Shown here: piece by piece, positions 20,297-28,581 of the stretch
How positions within the stretch are numbered: position 1 is the first letter of the stretch
Layout of the letters: each line of letters opens with the position of its first letter
Assembly (NCBI GenBank): GCA_010912705.1
Contig: POWB01000017.1
Coordinates: forward strand, 60,281-106,294
Reading direction: 5' to 3'
From: Halochromatium sp.
Lineage (GTDB): Bacteria > Pseudomonadota > Gammaproteobacteria > Chromatiales > Chromatiaceae
Length of the DNA: 46,014 bases
Position numbers and translations under genes: made by a program
The notes under the pieces: model-generated
The model's input: the letters and a program-made list of their open reading frames with translations, nothing else
Told to the model about the DNA's origin: nothing
Database searches by the model: none

Positions 20297-21454
20297 TTAG
20301 AGTCGCTGGCTGAGGCTCTGTGCGATTGTTGGCTGCCGGTCGGGTTCGCCGGCGATCAGCACTAGCAGCTTGCCGACTAGCACCGGCCCCCAATTCACCA
20401 GGATAACCCCTTCGCCGCTGCTTGGGTTGTACTCGATCCCGCTGAGGTCGATATCGGCCAGCATCCGATGTTGAGTTGGGAAGGTCCGGGCGAGCCAGTG
20501 CTCGATGCCGAGCTTGCGCGCGATCATGGTCGGATAGGAGGCGCCGTTCCAGCGTGGATTGCACTCGATCGCGAGATGCTCGGTCCCGGCGTCGGTATCG
20601 ATGACGGCGACATCAAAGGCGAATACCCCACGCATGCCTTGCTCGACGAGCCAGTTGGCCATCGGCTCGACCACCTCCCAGGGTGGTGCAGGCACTGGAT
20701 GGCGGTTGCCCTGATGCACGCAGCCATCGAGGATCTGCTCGGTTGCGGCCAGTCGTTCTGCGCGGCCATCAATCGCCTCGTACTGGAGGTTGAGAAAGCA
20801 CTGGGTGCGGACCTCATCCTGGATCTGCACCGGCACCTTGGGCTCGAAGGTCTCGATTGCGGCGCGCAGGGCCTGCGGATGATCGCAGCGGTAGATGCCA
20901 ACACCCGAGACCGAGATCGCGGCCTTGAGGTAGCAGGGGTAGGGCGCTGCGGCGATGTCGTCATCACCGATCAACCCCACCGCGTCGAAGCAGAGGGTCC
21001 GGGGGGTTGGCACGCCGAGATCATCGGCTAGGGCCATGAACTGATTCTTGGAGTTGATGTAGTCGACGGTGCGATGCCAGCGCTCGTCTGGGCGTTTACG
21101 CTGCTCAGCGTCACCGAAGTAGAACACTGAGGGCTCGTGCTCGGGATGCGCGGCGAGCAGGCCCGTATCGACGTCCCAGATGACGTCGGTGCTGTGATTG
21201 AGGCCGATGCGCTGATAATGGCGACAGATCGCCGACCATTGGGGGCGAAGATCTGGGTGCAGCTGGATCAGGTCGCCGGGATCAGTGGCGCCTAGGGCGC
21301 GGCCCGAGTAGAGCTGGTTACCCAGGACACCTTCGGCGGTGCAGCCCATGATGTCGTGGTTGAGGATTCTCGGCGCTCGAGCCGGTTCAAGCAGTCCTGC
21401 CAAGTTGGCGTTGGCGTTTGGGTGTCGAGTCGAGTCATTGATCGTGGGGCCCAT
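20297..21454 (-). CDS. ATP-grasp domain protein, substrate unknown
   Basis: The 385-residue protein is built like an ATP-grasp ligase. There is an N-terminal pre-ATP-grasp part, an ATP-binding core with Lys in YPCYLKAAISVSGVGIYR (about residues 172-188) and the acidic run IQDEVRTQCFLNLQYEAI. The Mg2+-binding end is FAFDVAVIDTD followed by LAIECNPRWNGASYP (Glu297, Asn299, Arg301). These residues suggest an active enzyme joining a carboxylate to an amine through an acyl phosphate. The substrate cannot be told; it does not look like D-Ala-D-Ala ligase, carbamoyl phosphate synthase, PurK or RimK. The gene lies 123 bp downstream of an unassigned gene on the same strand, and the two probably form a unit. 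Confidence 0.8.
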   Translation of the reverse strand: MGPTINDSTRHPNANANLAGLLEPARAPRILNHDIMGCTAEGVLGNQLYSGRALGATDPGDLIQLHPDLRPQWSAICRHYQRIGLNHSTDVIWDVDTGLLAAHPEHEPSVFYFGDAEQRKRPDERWHRTVDYINSKNQFMALADDLGVPTPRTLCFDAVGLIGDDDIAAAPYPCYLKAAISVSGVGIYRCDHPQALRAAIETFEPKVPVQIQDEVRTQCFLNLQYEAIDGRAERLAATEQILDGCVHQGNRHPVPAPPWEVVEPMANWLVEQGMRGVFAFDVAVIDTDAGTEHLAIECNPRWNGASYPTMIARKLGIEHWLARTFPTQHRMLADIDLSGIEYNPSSGEGVILVNWGPVLVGKLLVLIAGEPDRQPTIAQSLSQRL

Positions 21455-21577
21455 GCTGACGTCCGTCCATCGCTTTTGGTTTCGGTTGCGAGACGTCAGT
21501 TGTTAAAGCAAACCCTGGGCCAGATTTCTGAGATGGCTTGCCGCTGTGAGCGTCAGCCTCAGTGTCAGCAGCTCGGC

Positions 21578-22519
21578 TCAGCCCGGCGGGCCGGATAGCG
21601 GACTCTTGCGCAGCCGCGGCTCGATGAAGGTGCGACGGAACTGATGGCAGGTGTCGATCAGCTCTCGGCAGCTCTTCGGCATGGGCGCGCGGGCGCGCAC
21701 CATATGGCTTACCAGGGCGGTGCTGGATTTCAGGATGCGATTGCCTTCCTGGGCCTCGCGGATCTCGTCCATCGATGGTGCTGGCGGTAGATGTGGCTGA
21801 ATATTGCGCAGCCGATCGCCGGCGACGACGAAGGCGGGCCAGACGTGGAAGATCGCCGGATCGGTACGCAGGATTTCGCACTTACGCTTCGCGCACTCGC
21901 CAAGCTCGTGCAACATCGGTGCGAGCCCGCTGACTTGCGTGCTGCCCTCAAAGGTCGTGGTCAGGGTGGCGGTGATGCGGTCGATGTCACGCATGGTCAT
22001 CGCCATCTTCAGGTAACGGCTCTCGTAGAAGGCCGAGATCGGCTGGCTAAAGGCCTTGAATGGCTCACCCCAGAGTTCGTCGATGCCTTCATCGCCGCCA
22101 CGATGACGCACCATGTGACCGAGGTCGAGGGCCTCGAGCAGATAGTCGCCGCACTCGCGCATCAGCGCATCATCGGGCTCGATCTCGACGCCGTCCGCTT
22201 GCAGCTCGACCAGCTTGGTGAAGATGGTGGCGGCGCGATTGAAGAGGGCGCCAGCGAGCATGGCCCCATTGACCCGCTTGCGCTCGGGGTTGGTCTCGGC
22301 CTCGTAGGCGGCACGGGCCTCGGCGAGGCGGATGCCAGGGATGTTGATACCGTGCTCGACATGATTGAACAGGCGACGGGTGAGCGCCTCAATCAGTGCC
22401 TTCTTGGCCGCTAAGGTCTCTGGTGGCGGCTCATAGTATTTGATCCAGTAACCGTCGTAGTGGATGCAGCGTCGTCCCTGCACCTCGGCGATGGTTCCGT
22501 TCGGGATCTTTTCGCTCAT
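21578..22519 (-). CDS. Uncharacterised helical protein paired with the ATP-grasp gene
   Basis: I do not recognise this protein. From ATG 22519 it has 313 residues beginning MSEKIPNGTIAEVQGRR. An N-terminal segment rich in Tyr (HYDGYWIKYYEPP) resembles a small beta unit. The rest is predicted mostly helical and charged, with a His/Trp-rich stretch (GHMVRHRGGDEGIDELWGEPF) and two Cys-containing motifs (GECAKRKCEIL, then RELIDTCHQFRR). There is no signal peptide or membrane segment, so it should be cytoplasmic. The frame is open to 22612 and another ATG lies at 22561. Same orientation and 123-bp spacing suggest co-transcription with the ATP-grasp gene. Confidence 0.6.
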   Translation of the reverse strand: MSEKIPNGTIAEVQGRRCIHYDGYWIKYYEPPPETLAAKKALIEALTRRLFNHVEHGINIPGIRLAEARAAYEAETNPERKRVNGAMLAGALFNRAATIFTKLVELQADGVEIEPDDALMRECGDYLLEALDLGHMVRHRGGDEGIDELWGEPFKAFSQPISAFYESRYLKMAMTMRDIDRITATLTTTFEGSTQVSGLAPMLHELGECAKRKCEILRTDPAIFHVWPAFVVAGDRLRNIQPHLPPAPSMDEIREAQEGNRILKSSTALVSHMVRARAPMPKSCRELIDTCHQFRRTFIEPRLRKSPLSGPPG

Positions 22520-22826
22520 CGTGCTTATCGTGCGCTCTGCATCAGGTCTGGGTGCGGCCATGGCTGCCGGCCAGCGGTGCCTTTCATTGGCGAGCCGTCG
22601 GGGTGGCGGCAACGCAAGACGGAATCGATGCGGTTAGGGCAACGCCGTTGCAGCCTGTATCATCGGCCCTGAAGTATCGCAGCATCATTCCCCTTGCTGC
22701 TAGTGGTTAAGACGCGGTTAAGACGCCAACGCGCAGGTCGCCTTGGCTCAGAGAGCCTGGAATCTACATTTGGACTAGCCATGGGTATTATCGATGCCAT
22801 GTATCATCATCTTCGAGTCTGACGAA
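22520..22826. other. Divergent intergenic region with no recognised feature
   Basis: This 307-bp gap lies between the divergent helical-protein gene and the lytic transglycosylase gene. It must hold two promoters, but I see no operator or convincing -35/-10 pair. The ORFs that cross it lack family resemblance. Confidence 0.4.
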
Positions 22827-23603
22827 ATGCGATGGTTTGTTGCCAGCCTAGCGCTGTTTGTCATCATTAGCCTGAGTCCGGGCCTTGCCTGCGCCGACCT
22901 CGCCGAGGCCAAGGTCGTGACTGAGTCCGATGCCGCGCAACGGCCTTCCTTGCCAACACCACCGAGCGGACCCGTGCCGAGCCGCAAGTCACTCAAGGCG
23001 CTGGTCGAGCGGACCGCCAAGCAGTATGGGGTCGAGATCGATCTGGTCGATGCGCTGGTGGTTGCGGAGTCTGGCTATGATCCGCGTGCGGTGTCTCCAG
23101 TCGGTGCTGTTGGGCTGATGCAGGTCATGCCGGAGACCGCGGCGGATTACGGTGTCCATTCGGTTGATGCGCTGTTCGACCCCCAGACCAATGTCCGCAC
23201 CGGGGTCCGCCATCTCAAGCGCTTGCTCGGGCAGTTTGGTATCGGCAAGGCGGTGATGGCCTACAACGCGGGCGAGGGCGCGCTGAGCCGCCATAATGGC
23301 TTTGTGACCTATCCCGAGACCCAACGCTATACCCATCGTGTGCTGAGCAGCTATCTGCGCAAGAAGGGGGTTGCACCCTATTCGCTCGAGGCACGCGAGC
23401 TGGTCGGCATCAGGCTGACGCCGGCCATGGCCAATGCGAGCGCAAGGGCTAGCGGTCGTGTCGTGCGTCAGATCGACCCCTCACGCCTGCGCTTGCGAAT
23501 TCGCCCCACTCTGTCCAAACGGGCACTTGACCCCGGCCTGCACAGCAGTGGACCCGACAGTAAGCCGATGTTTGAGCTGCAGCGGCTGAAGCCGCGCAAC
23601 TAG
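22827..23603 (+). CDS. Lytic transglycosylase, SLT (MltE/Slt70 C-terminal) type
   Basis: This is a periplasmic murein lytic enzyme cutting the MurNAc-GlcNAc bond. From ATG 22827 it has 258 residues, with a signal peptide (WFVASLALFVIISLSPGLACA). The transglycosylase domain follows at about residues 65-180: catalytic Glu in VVAESGYDPRAVSP, then GAVGLMQVMPETA, NVRTGVRHLKRLL and AYNAGEGAL. The C-terminal 70 residues are basic, lack a known domain and may bind the cell wall. It may end in a lipobox-less signal (LACADL), so it is probably soluble. It is convergent with hoxF. Confidence 0.92.
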   Translation: MRWFVASLALFVIISLSPGLACADLAEAKVVTESDAAQRPSLPTPPSGPVPSRKSLKALVERTAKQYGVEIDLVDALVVAESGYDPRAVSPVGAVGLMQVMPETAADYGVHSVDALFDPQTNVRTGVRHLKRLLGQFGIGKAVMAYNAGEGALSRHNGFVTYPETQRYTHRVLSSYLRKKGVAPYSLEARELVGIRLTPAMANASARASGRVVRQIDPSRLRLRIRPTLSKRALDPGLHSSGPDSKPMFELQRLKPRN

Positions 23604-23612
23604 TGCGCGGCT
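23590..23612. terminator. Perfect hairpin at the convergent transglycosylase / hoxF junction
   Basis: AGCCGCGC and GCGCGGCT form a perfect 8-bp G+C-rich stem with a 7-base loop containing the transglycosylase stop codon. It lies 14 bp from the hoxF stop on the other strand. It could terminate both transcripts, though neither side has a U-tract. Confidence 0.45.
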
Positions 23613-23626
23613 AACGCCGCCGCGGC

Positions 23627-25258
23627 TCAGCGGCCGGCGAGCTTCTCTTCATACTCATCGCGGAAATAGCGCAGCGTGCTCATCACCGGATTCGGCGCCG
23701 TCTGACCAAGCCCGCAGAGGCTAGTGGCCTGAACGACCTCACAGAGTTCTTCCAGTAACGCCAAGTCCGCATGGGTCGCGTTGGACTTGGCGATCTTGTC
23801 GAGCAGCGCGTGCATCTGCTGGGTGCCGGTGCGGCAGGGCACGCACTTGCCACAGGATTCGTCCATGCAGAACTCCATGAAGAAGCGCGCGACATCGACC
23901 ATGCTCGAGGTCTCGTCCATGACGATCATGCCGCCCGAGCCCATCATAGTGCCGAGGGTCTTGAGGCTGTCGTAATCGACCGCGATGTCCAGATGCGCGG
24001 CTGGCACGCAGCCACCCGAGGGGCCGCCGGTCTGCACCGCCTTGAAGGCCTTGCCGTCCGGGATGCCGCCGCCGATCACCTCGATGATGTCGCGCAGCGT
24101 GGTGCCCATCGGCACCTCGATCAGGCCGGTGTTGACGATGGTGCCGGCGAGGGCGAAGACCTTGGTGCCCTTGGAGCGCTCGGTACCAATGCTGGCGAAC
24201 CAGTCACCGCCTTCCGAGACGATCGAGGCGATGTTGGCGTAGGTCTCGACGTTGTTGATCAGCGTTGGGCGCCCGAACAGCCCGGACTCAGCCGGGTAGG
24301 GTGGGCGTGGGCGTGGCTGACCGCGACCGCCCTCGATCGAGGCCATCAGCGCGGTCTCCTCACCGCAGACGAAGGCGCCGGCGCCCAGTCGGATCTCGAC
24401 ATCGAAGTTGAACTGGGTCTCGCAGACATGGTTGCCGAGAAAGCCTTGGCGTTTGGCCTTGCGAATGGCCGTCTTCAAGCGCTCAACCGCCAGTGGGTAC
24501 TCGGCGCGGACGTAGATATAGCCCTTGTTAGCGCCGATCGCATAGGCGGCGATGGCCATGCCTTCGAGCACGCGGTGTGGGTCGGACTCGAGGATCGCGC
24601 GGTCCATGAAGGCGCCGGGGTCGCCCTCGTCGGCATTGCAGATCACGTACTTCTGCTCGCCTGGCATCTTGGCGACCGTCGACCACTTGAGGCCGGTGGG
24701 GTAGCCACCGCCGCCGCGCCCGCGCAGGCCACTGGTGGTCACTTCGGCGACGACCTCGGCCCGGGTCATCTCGGTGAGTGCCTGCACCATCGCGCGATAG
24801 CCGCCGACCGCGACATACCCCTTGAAGCTGTCGGGGTCGATCACGCCCGCATGCTCGAGCACCACCTTTTGCTGTCGCTGAAAAAACGGTAGATCGCTTG
24901 GGCAGCGTTGCGCGGCGAGCATCGCCTCGGCGCTTGGGTCGGCCTGCACTAGAGTGCTGATCAGCGCCTCGGCATGCTCTGGTGCGACGTCGCGGTAGAT
25001 CTTGGCCTCGTTGAGACTGGCATCGCGCTCGCTGAGCGTAACCAAGGGGCCGGCCGAGCAGAGACCCATGCAGCCCACGCCCTTGACACGGCAATGGTCG
25101 GTGCCGCTCGCTTCCTGCGCCTTACGCAGCGCATCCAGCACCGGCTGGGCACCGGATGACTGGCAGCTAGCAGCCATACAGACACGCACCTCGTGCGAGA
25201 TGTTGGCGGATTCTTCGGTGAAGGTGCGGGCTAGATCGTCAAGCTCGTCGAGGTTCAT
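23627..25258 (-). CDS. hoxF: HoxF/NuoF-type NADH-oxidising diaphorase subunit
   Basis: This FMN- and NAD-binding subunit has 543 residues. An N-terminal thioredoxin-like [2Fe-2S] domain is present, with C-x4-C (CMAASC) and C-x3-C (CMGLC), absent from plain NuoF. Next come the FMN site GLRGRGGGGYPTGLKW, the NAD site CNADEGDPGAFMDR, and the [4Fe-4S] ligands ESCGKCVPCRTGT with the distal Cys in SLCGLGQTAPNPV. This layout fits HoxF of NAD(P)-linked [NiFe] hydrogenases and FdsB of formate dehydrogenases. The ATG overlaps the hoxE stop by 4 bp. hoxU, hoxY, hoxH and fdsA are not adjacent: downstream lies a convergent transglycosylase gene. The partner complex is therefore unknown. Confidence 0.88.
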   Translation of the reverse strand: MNLDELDDLARTFTEESANISHEVRVCMAASCQSSGAQPVLDALRKAQEASGTDHCRVKGVGCMGLCSAGPLVTLSERDASLNEAKIYRDVAPEHAEALISTLVQADPSAEAMLAAQRCPSDLPFFQRQQKVVLEHAGVIDPDSFKGYVAVGGYRAMVQALTEMTRAEVVAEVTTSGLRGRGGGGYPTGLKWSTVAKMPGEQKYVICNADEGDPGAFMDRAILESDPHRVLEGMAIAAYAIGANKGYIYVRAEYPLAVERLKTAIRKAKRQGFLGNHVCETQFNFDVEIRLGAGAFVCGEETALMASIEGGRGQPRPRPPYPAESGLFGRPTLINNVETYANIASIVSEGGDWFASIGTERSKGTKVFALAGTIVNTGLIEVPMGTTLRDIIEVIGGGIPDGKAFKAVQTGGPSGGCVPAAHLDIAVDYDSLKTLGTMMGSGGMIVMDETSSMVDVARFFMEFCMDESCGKCVPCRTGTQQMHALLDKIAKSNATHADLALLEELCEVVQATSLCGLGQTAPNPVMSTLRYFRDEYEEKLAGR

Positions 25259-25749
25259 TCGCGGATCTCCTGCTCGATGCGCTCGACCAGTTTGTCGGTG
25301 CCGAGCTTGCCGATGACGTCGCCGTCGAGGACCACGGCGGGTGCAAGACCGCAAGCGCCGACGCAGCGCGCGGTCATCACTGAGAGGGCCTTGTCGTCGG
25401 TGGTCTCGCCGGGATTGACGCCAAAGCGTTGCTCAATGCCTTCGATCAAGGCTCCAGCCCCTTTGATATAGCAAGCGGTGCCGGTGCAGACCACGCAGGT
25501 ATGCCGACCCTGCGGCTTGAGCATGAACAGATGGTAGAAGGTCGCGACGCCGTAGACCTTGCTCAGGGGCAGATCGAGCGAGTCGGCGACGAAGGTCATG
25601 GCATCGGTGTCGAGAAACCCAAACGCGTCCTGGACGCTGTGCAGGGCTTCGATCAGAGCGTGCTCGGCATAGCCGTTGCGCCGCATCGTGGCGTTGACCA
25701 GCTTCCAACGCTTGTCAGCGCTGGGCAAGTCGGGTCGTTGTCTCTGCAT
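25255..25749 (-). CDS. hoxE: HoxE/NuoE-type [2Fe-2S] subunit
   Basis: This 164-residue thioredoxin-like [2Fe-2S] protein is the partner of HoxF in diaphorase modules. From ATG 25749 it begins MQRQRPDLPSADKRW. Family segments are ALIEALHSVQDAFGFLD, KVYGVATFYHLF and the cluster ligands C-x4-C (CTGTAC) and C-x3-C (CVGAC). The open frame extends to 25818 without further similarity. It overlaps hoxF by 4 bp. HoxE rather than FdsG is favoured by the N-terminus, but FdsG is not excluded. Confidence 0.87.
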   Translation of the reverse strand: MQRQRPDLPSADKRWKLVNATMRRNGYAEHALIEALHSVQDAFGFLDTDAMTFVADSLDLPLSKVYGVATFYHLFMLKPQGRHTCVVCTGTACYIKGAGALIEGIEQRFGVNPGETTDDKALSVMTARCVGACGLAPAVVLDGDVIGKLGTDKLVERIEQEIRE

Positions 25750-26013
25750 GGTATGGCCCCTTGGTTGAGTGCCTGCGGGTATGTTGCGGCGGCGGCGGAT
25801 GGGATCGCCAGACACCATTAAATCGCGACTTGGTGCTCAGCTCCAAACGAAGAATTGATGATGGCGTCCTAATGTTTGCTTCGATCTGTGCTGCGATCTG
25901 CGCTGCGCCGCTGCGCCGGATGGGGTGGAATGCCCTTCAACAGTGCGAGCGCTGGCGTCTATACTGACCCTGAGCCCGGTGCTACCGTCGGGCCCTTGCG
26001 CGAGTTCACACTC

Positions 26014-26805
26014 ATGGCTGATTCCGAGTCTGACCCCAATGACCCGCTGAGCGTGCCACCCGCGGCCGAACGGCGCCGTGGCATCTATCTGCTGCCAAAT
26101 CTGTTCACCACGGCCGCGTTGTTCGCTGGATTTTACGCGGTCCTGTCGGCGAATGCGGGCCAATTCGAGGCTGCTGCCCTCGGCATCTTCGCCGCGATGG
26201 TGCTGGATGGCTTTGATGGTCGCATTGCACGCATCACGCACACCCAAAGCGACTTTGGTGCCGAGTATGACAGCCTCTCGGACATGGTGGCCTTTGGGGT
26301 TGCGCCGGCACTGGTCGCCTATGAATGGGCCCTGTCCGGACTTGGCAAGCTTGGCTGGCTGGCGGCCTTCATCTATACGGCTGCAGCGGCACTGCGCCTG
26401 GCGCGATTCAACACCCAGGTGGGTATCGCCGACAAGCGCTGGTTCCAAGGTCTGCCAAGCCCATCAGCAGCGGCGATCATTGCCGGTGCCATCTGGATCG
26501 GCACCGACAATGGCATCAGTGGCGCGAGCGTCAATCTGCTGATGGCCTTGCTGACCGCCGTCTCCGGTCTGCTGATGGTGAGCAACTTCCGCTACCACAG
26601 CTTCAAGGTGCTCGACCTACATGGCCGCGTGCCCTTCATGTTTATGGTGCTGCTGATGCTAGGCTTTGCGCTGGTGGTGCTCGATCCGCCGGTGCTACTG
26701 TTCCTGATGGCGTTCAGCTATGCGATCTCAGGGCCGATCCTGACCCTGATCCAGCGGCGCAAGCGCCTGAGCGAAGGGCGTCGTCGGCGCAAGGGCTCAG
26801 GCTGA
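26014..26805 (+). CDS. pssA: CDP-diacylglycerol-serine O-phosphatidyltransferase
   Basis: This integral membrane enzyme makes phosphatidylserine, the precursor of phosphatidylethanolamine. The 263-residue protein has the CDP-alcohol phosphatidyltransferase signature D-G-x2-A-R-x8-G-x3-D-x3-D, here starting DGFDGRIAR and ending GAEYDSLSD. The N-terminus matches PssA (RRRGIYLLPNLFTTAALFAG), and about seven or eight hydrophobic helices follow. The start at 26014 is preferred to the long upstream extension. Its 3' end overlaps the convergent phosphatase gene by 9 bp. A phosphatidylglycerophosphate synthase is less likely from the N-terminal motif. Confidence 0.93.
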   Translation: MADSESDPNDPLSVPPAAERRRGIYLLPNLFTTAALFAGFYAVLSANAGQFEAAALGIFAAMVLDGFDGRIARITHTQSDFGAEYDSLSDMVAFGVAPALVAYEWALSGLGKLGWLAAFIYTAAAALRLARFNTQVGIADKRWFQGLPSPSAAAIIAGAIWIGTDNGISGASVNLLMALLTAVSGLLMVSNFRYHSFKVLDLHGRVPFMFMVLLMLGFALVVLDPPVLLFLMAFSYAISGPILTLIQRRKRLSEGRRRRKGSG

Positions 26806-27411
26806 TCCGGCAGTTAGATGATGCTCATCGTTCCAGCGCAGGATCGTCGGCTCATCGCGACTATGCTCGTAGCCCAGCACCGAGATCGCCGCCGTCGACA
26901 GGCTGAGGTAGCGGCCATGATCAGCGGGTAGACCGAGCCAGCGTGCCGCGAGCACGCGGCAGAAGTGGCCGTGTGAGAACAACAGCACATCGGCATCGAC
27001 CGAGCGAGCACGGGCAACCACGCGGTCGGCGCGGGCGCCGACCTGAGTGGCATCCTCGCCGTTGGGACAGCCATCGCGGAACAGCAGCCAGCCGGGGCGC
27101 TCGGCGTGGATCGAGGCCGTAGTACGCCCCTCGTAATCGCCATAGTCCCATTCCATCAGGTCGGCGTCGAGCTGGAGATCGATCCCGGCCTCGGGGCCGA
27201 AGCCAGCGAGGCTTGCCGTCTCGCGGGCTCGGAGCAGGGGGCTCGACAACACTAAGGCCGGTTTAAGGCTAGCGAGCGGTCTTGCTGTCGCCCGTGCCTC
27301 TTGCTCGCCGGCGGGCTCTAAGGGTAGATCGGTGCGGCCAGTATGACGATGGGTGCGAGACCATTCGGTCTCGCCATGGCGCACCAGCATTAGCGTTGGA
27401 AGGTTGGGCAT
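26797..27411 (-). CDS. Histidine phosphatase family protein
   Basis: This 204-residue phosphatase of the phosphoglycerate-mutase-like superfamily has the phosphohistidine motif LVRHGETEWS and the second-His region LLFSHGHFCRVLAARWL. The acidic stretch MEWDYGDYEGRT and SIHAERPGW resembles small sugar-phosphate or acid phosphatases (SHB17-like) more than CobC. It lies 360 bp from cobF, so alpha-ribazole phosphatase (CobC) must be considered, but nothing specific supports it. Substrate unassigned. Confidence 0.85.
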   Translation of the reverse strand: MPNLPTLMLVRHGETEWSRTHRHTGRTDLPLEPAGEQEARATARPLASLKPALVLSSPLLRARETASLAGFGPEAGIDLQLDADLMEWDYGDYEGRTTASIHAERPGWLLFRDGCPNGEDATQVGARADRVVARARSVDADVLLFSHGHFCRVLAARWLGLPADHGRYLSLSTAAISVLGYEHSRDEPTILRWNDEHHLTAGSA

Positions 27412-27440
27412 TGGGGTCTCCGTTGATCATTGAGCCCCCC

Positions 27441-27623
27441 TTACTTGACCAGAATCAGCTTGTCATTGCGAGTCAGCAACAAGGTATAGCTGGCGTTGCC
27501 ATGCTCGATGACGACGCGCCGACTGCCTTGCAGTAGTTGCTCGCTGTGCAGACGACGCTCGGGTGCGGACGTGGCGCCGATGCTGGCCTTGACGGGGGAT
27601 TGGGCCTGCATGCGTGGACTCAT
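27441..27623 (-). CDS. hemP: Hemin uptake protein HemP
   Basis: This small cytoplasmic protein is found with haem uptake genes and, in some bacteria, acts as an activator of haem-receptor expression. The core LLQGSRRVVIEHGNASYTLLLTR is followed by the typical end NDKLILVK. ATG 27623 (60 residues) is chosen because a perfect GGAGG lies 5 bases upstream; the GTG at 27629 falls inside that ribosome site. A Fur-like box lies about 100 bp upstream. No haem receptor or hmu transporter gene is adjacent, so it stands alone here. Confidence 0.88.
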   Translation of the reverse strand: MSPRMQAQSPVKASIGATSAPERRLHSEQLLQGSRRVVIEHGNASYTLLLTRNDKLILVK

Positions 27624-27724
27624 AATCACCTCCGGTGGATGCTGGGATTGAGGCGGCTCGCCGAGAGCTGCTGAACAGGATCTGCAGGGCCGATGCTAGC
27701 CCGCTTGATGAGATTTTGCAATAC

Positions 27725-27744
27725 AAATGAGACTGACTAGCATT
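27725..27744. promoter_or_regulatory. Fur-box-like sequence between hemP and cobF
   Basis: AAATGAGACTGACTAGCATT agrees at 16 of 20 positions, by eye, with the extended Fur-type palindrome AAATGAGAATGATTCTCATT. It lies 101 bp before hemP and 28 bp before cobF. HemP is a usual Fur target, so iron repression is plausible. Control of cobF from the same site is inference. Confidence 0.5.
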
Positions 27745-27772
27745 ACTAATATTTCTAGCTGGAGATGAAGTC

Positions 27773-28540
27773 TTGAAACGCTTGTCGTTGATCGGTATCG
27801 GCCCTGGTGGGCCTGAATATCTGACCCTGCAGGCCATTGAGGCCATGCGTCGCGTGGATGTCTTTTTCATGCTCGAGAAAGAGGGGCGTGGCAAGGAGGA
27901 GCTGTTGGAGGCTCGTCGCAGCATCTTGAATCGCTACCTGAAGCCTGAACAGTTCCGAGTCGTTACCGCGAGCAGCCCACCCCGGAGTACAACCGAGGGA
28001 TATCGGCAGGATGTCGCGGCCTGGCATGCGGAGAAGCGCAGGCTCTTCATTGAGCTGTTCGAGCGAGAGCTTGCAGAGGGCCAGTGTGGCGCCTTCCTGA
28101 TCTGGGGTGATCCGGCACTCTACGATCAGACGGTGAGCCTCATCAGCGCTATCGTTGCCGCGGCCCCAGACCGCTATACGCTTGAGGTGATCCCCGGTAT
28201 CACTGCTGTGCAGGCGCTGGCCGCCGAGCATCGTATTCCACTCAATCGCGTTGGCGAGGCGATCAGCATCACCACTGGCCGGCAGATGGCGCAGTGCGAT
28301 CCGAGCAGCCTGAACAACGCCTTTGTGATGCTCGACGGCGAGGAGACATTTCGGCGCTTTGGTGGCCAGGACATGGATATCTACTGGGGCGCCTATCTTG
28401 GCACCGATGACCAACTGCTCATCGCTGGCGCCTTGGATGAGGTGGAGGATGAACTGCTGCGGACCAGGCGCTGTGCACGTGAGCGCAAGGGCTGGATCAT
28501 GGATACCTATCTGCTGCGCCGCCGCTCTCGCGATGACTGA
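27773..28540 (+). CDS. cobF: Precorrin-6A synthase (deacetylating) CobF
   Basis: CobF methylates C1 of the corrin ring and releases the C20 carbon as acetate, giving precorrin-6A. It is specific to the oxygen-dependent pathway. The 255-residue protein has the methyltransferase P-loop-like start LSLIGIGPGGPEYLTLQAI, the CobF-type VDVFFMLEKE, GDPALYDQT and VIPGITAVQALAAEH. The start is TTG 27773 (GGAG upstream); the nearby ATG at 27765 is out of frame. It is convergent with cobM across a hairpin. Weak similarity to other SAM-dependent tetrapyrrole methylases was weighed, but length and the VFFMLEKE segment favour CobF. Confidence 0.92.
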   Translation: MKRLSLIGIGPGGPEYLTLQAIEAMRRVDVFFMLEKEGRGKEELLEARRSILNRYLKPEQFRVVTASSPPRSTTEGYRQDVAAWHAEKRRLFIELFERELAEGQCGAFLIWGDPALYDQTVSLISAIVAAAPDRYTLEVIPGITAVQALAAEHRIPLNRVGEAISITTGRQMAQCDPSSLNNAFVMLDGEETFRRFGGQDMDIYWGAYLGTDDQLLIAGALDEVEDELLRTRRCARERKGWIMDTYLLRRRSRDD

Positions 28541-28541
28541 T

Positions 28542-28574
28542 CAGCCCGCCGACGAATCCTTGGTCAGCGGGCTG
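28542..28574. terminator. Perfect hairpin between convergent cobF and cobM
   Basis: CAGCCCGC and GCGGGCTG pair perfectly over 8 bp around a 17-base loop in the 41-bp gap between the cobF and cobM stops. It may serve both strands as a terminator; no U-tract is seen. Confidence 0.45.
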
Positions 28575-28581
28575 GCTGCCG

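Noticed and set aside
23771..24892. 373-codon plus-strand ORF inside hoxF
   Set aside because: Antisense shadow of hoxF with biased Ala/Gly/His composition. All family motifs are on the minus strand.
23627..25749. nuoE/nuoF of respiratory complex I
   Set aside because: The large subunit carries an extra N-terminal [2Fe-2S] thioredoxin-like domain, and no other nuo gene is adjacent.
26797..27411. CobC (alpha-ribazole phosphatase) assignment for the histidine phosphatase
   Set aside because: Only proximity to cob genes supports it. The acidic and Trp-rich segments resemble general small-molecule phosphatases, so the substrate is left open.
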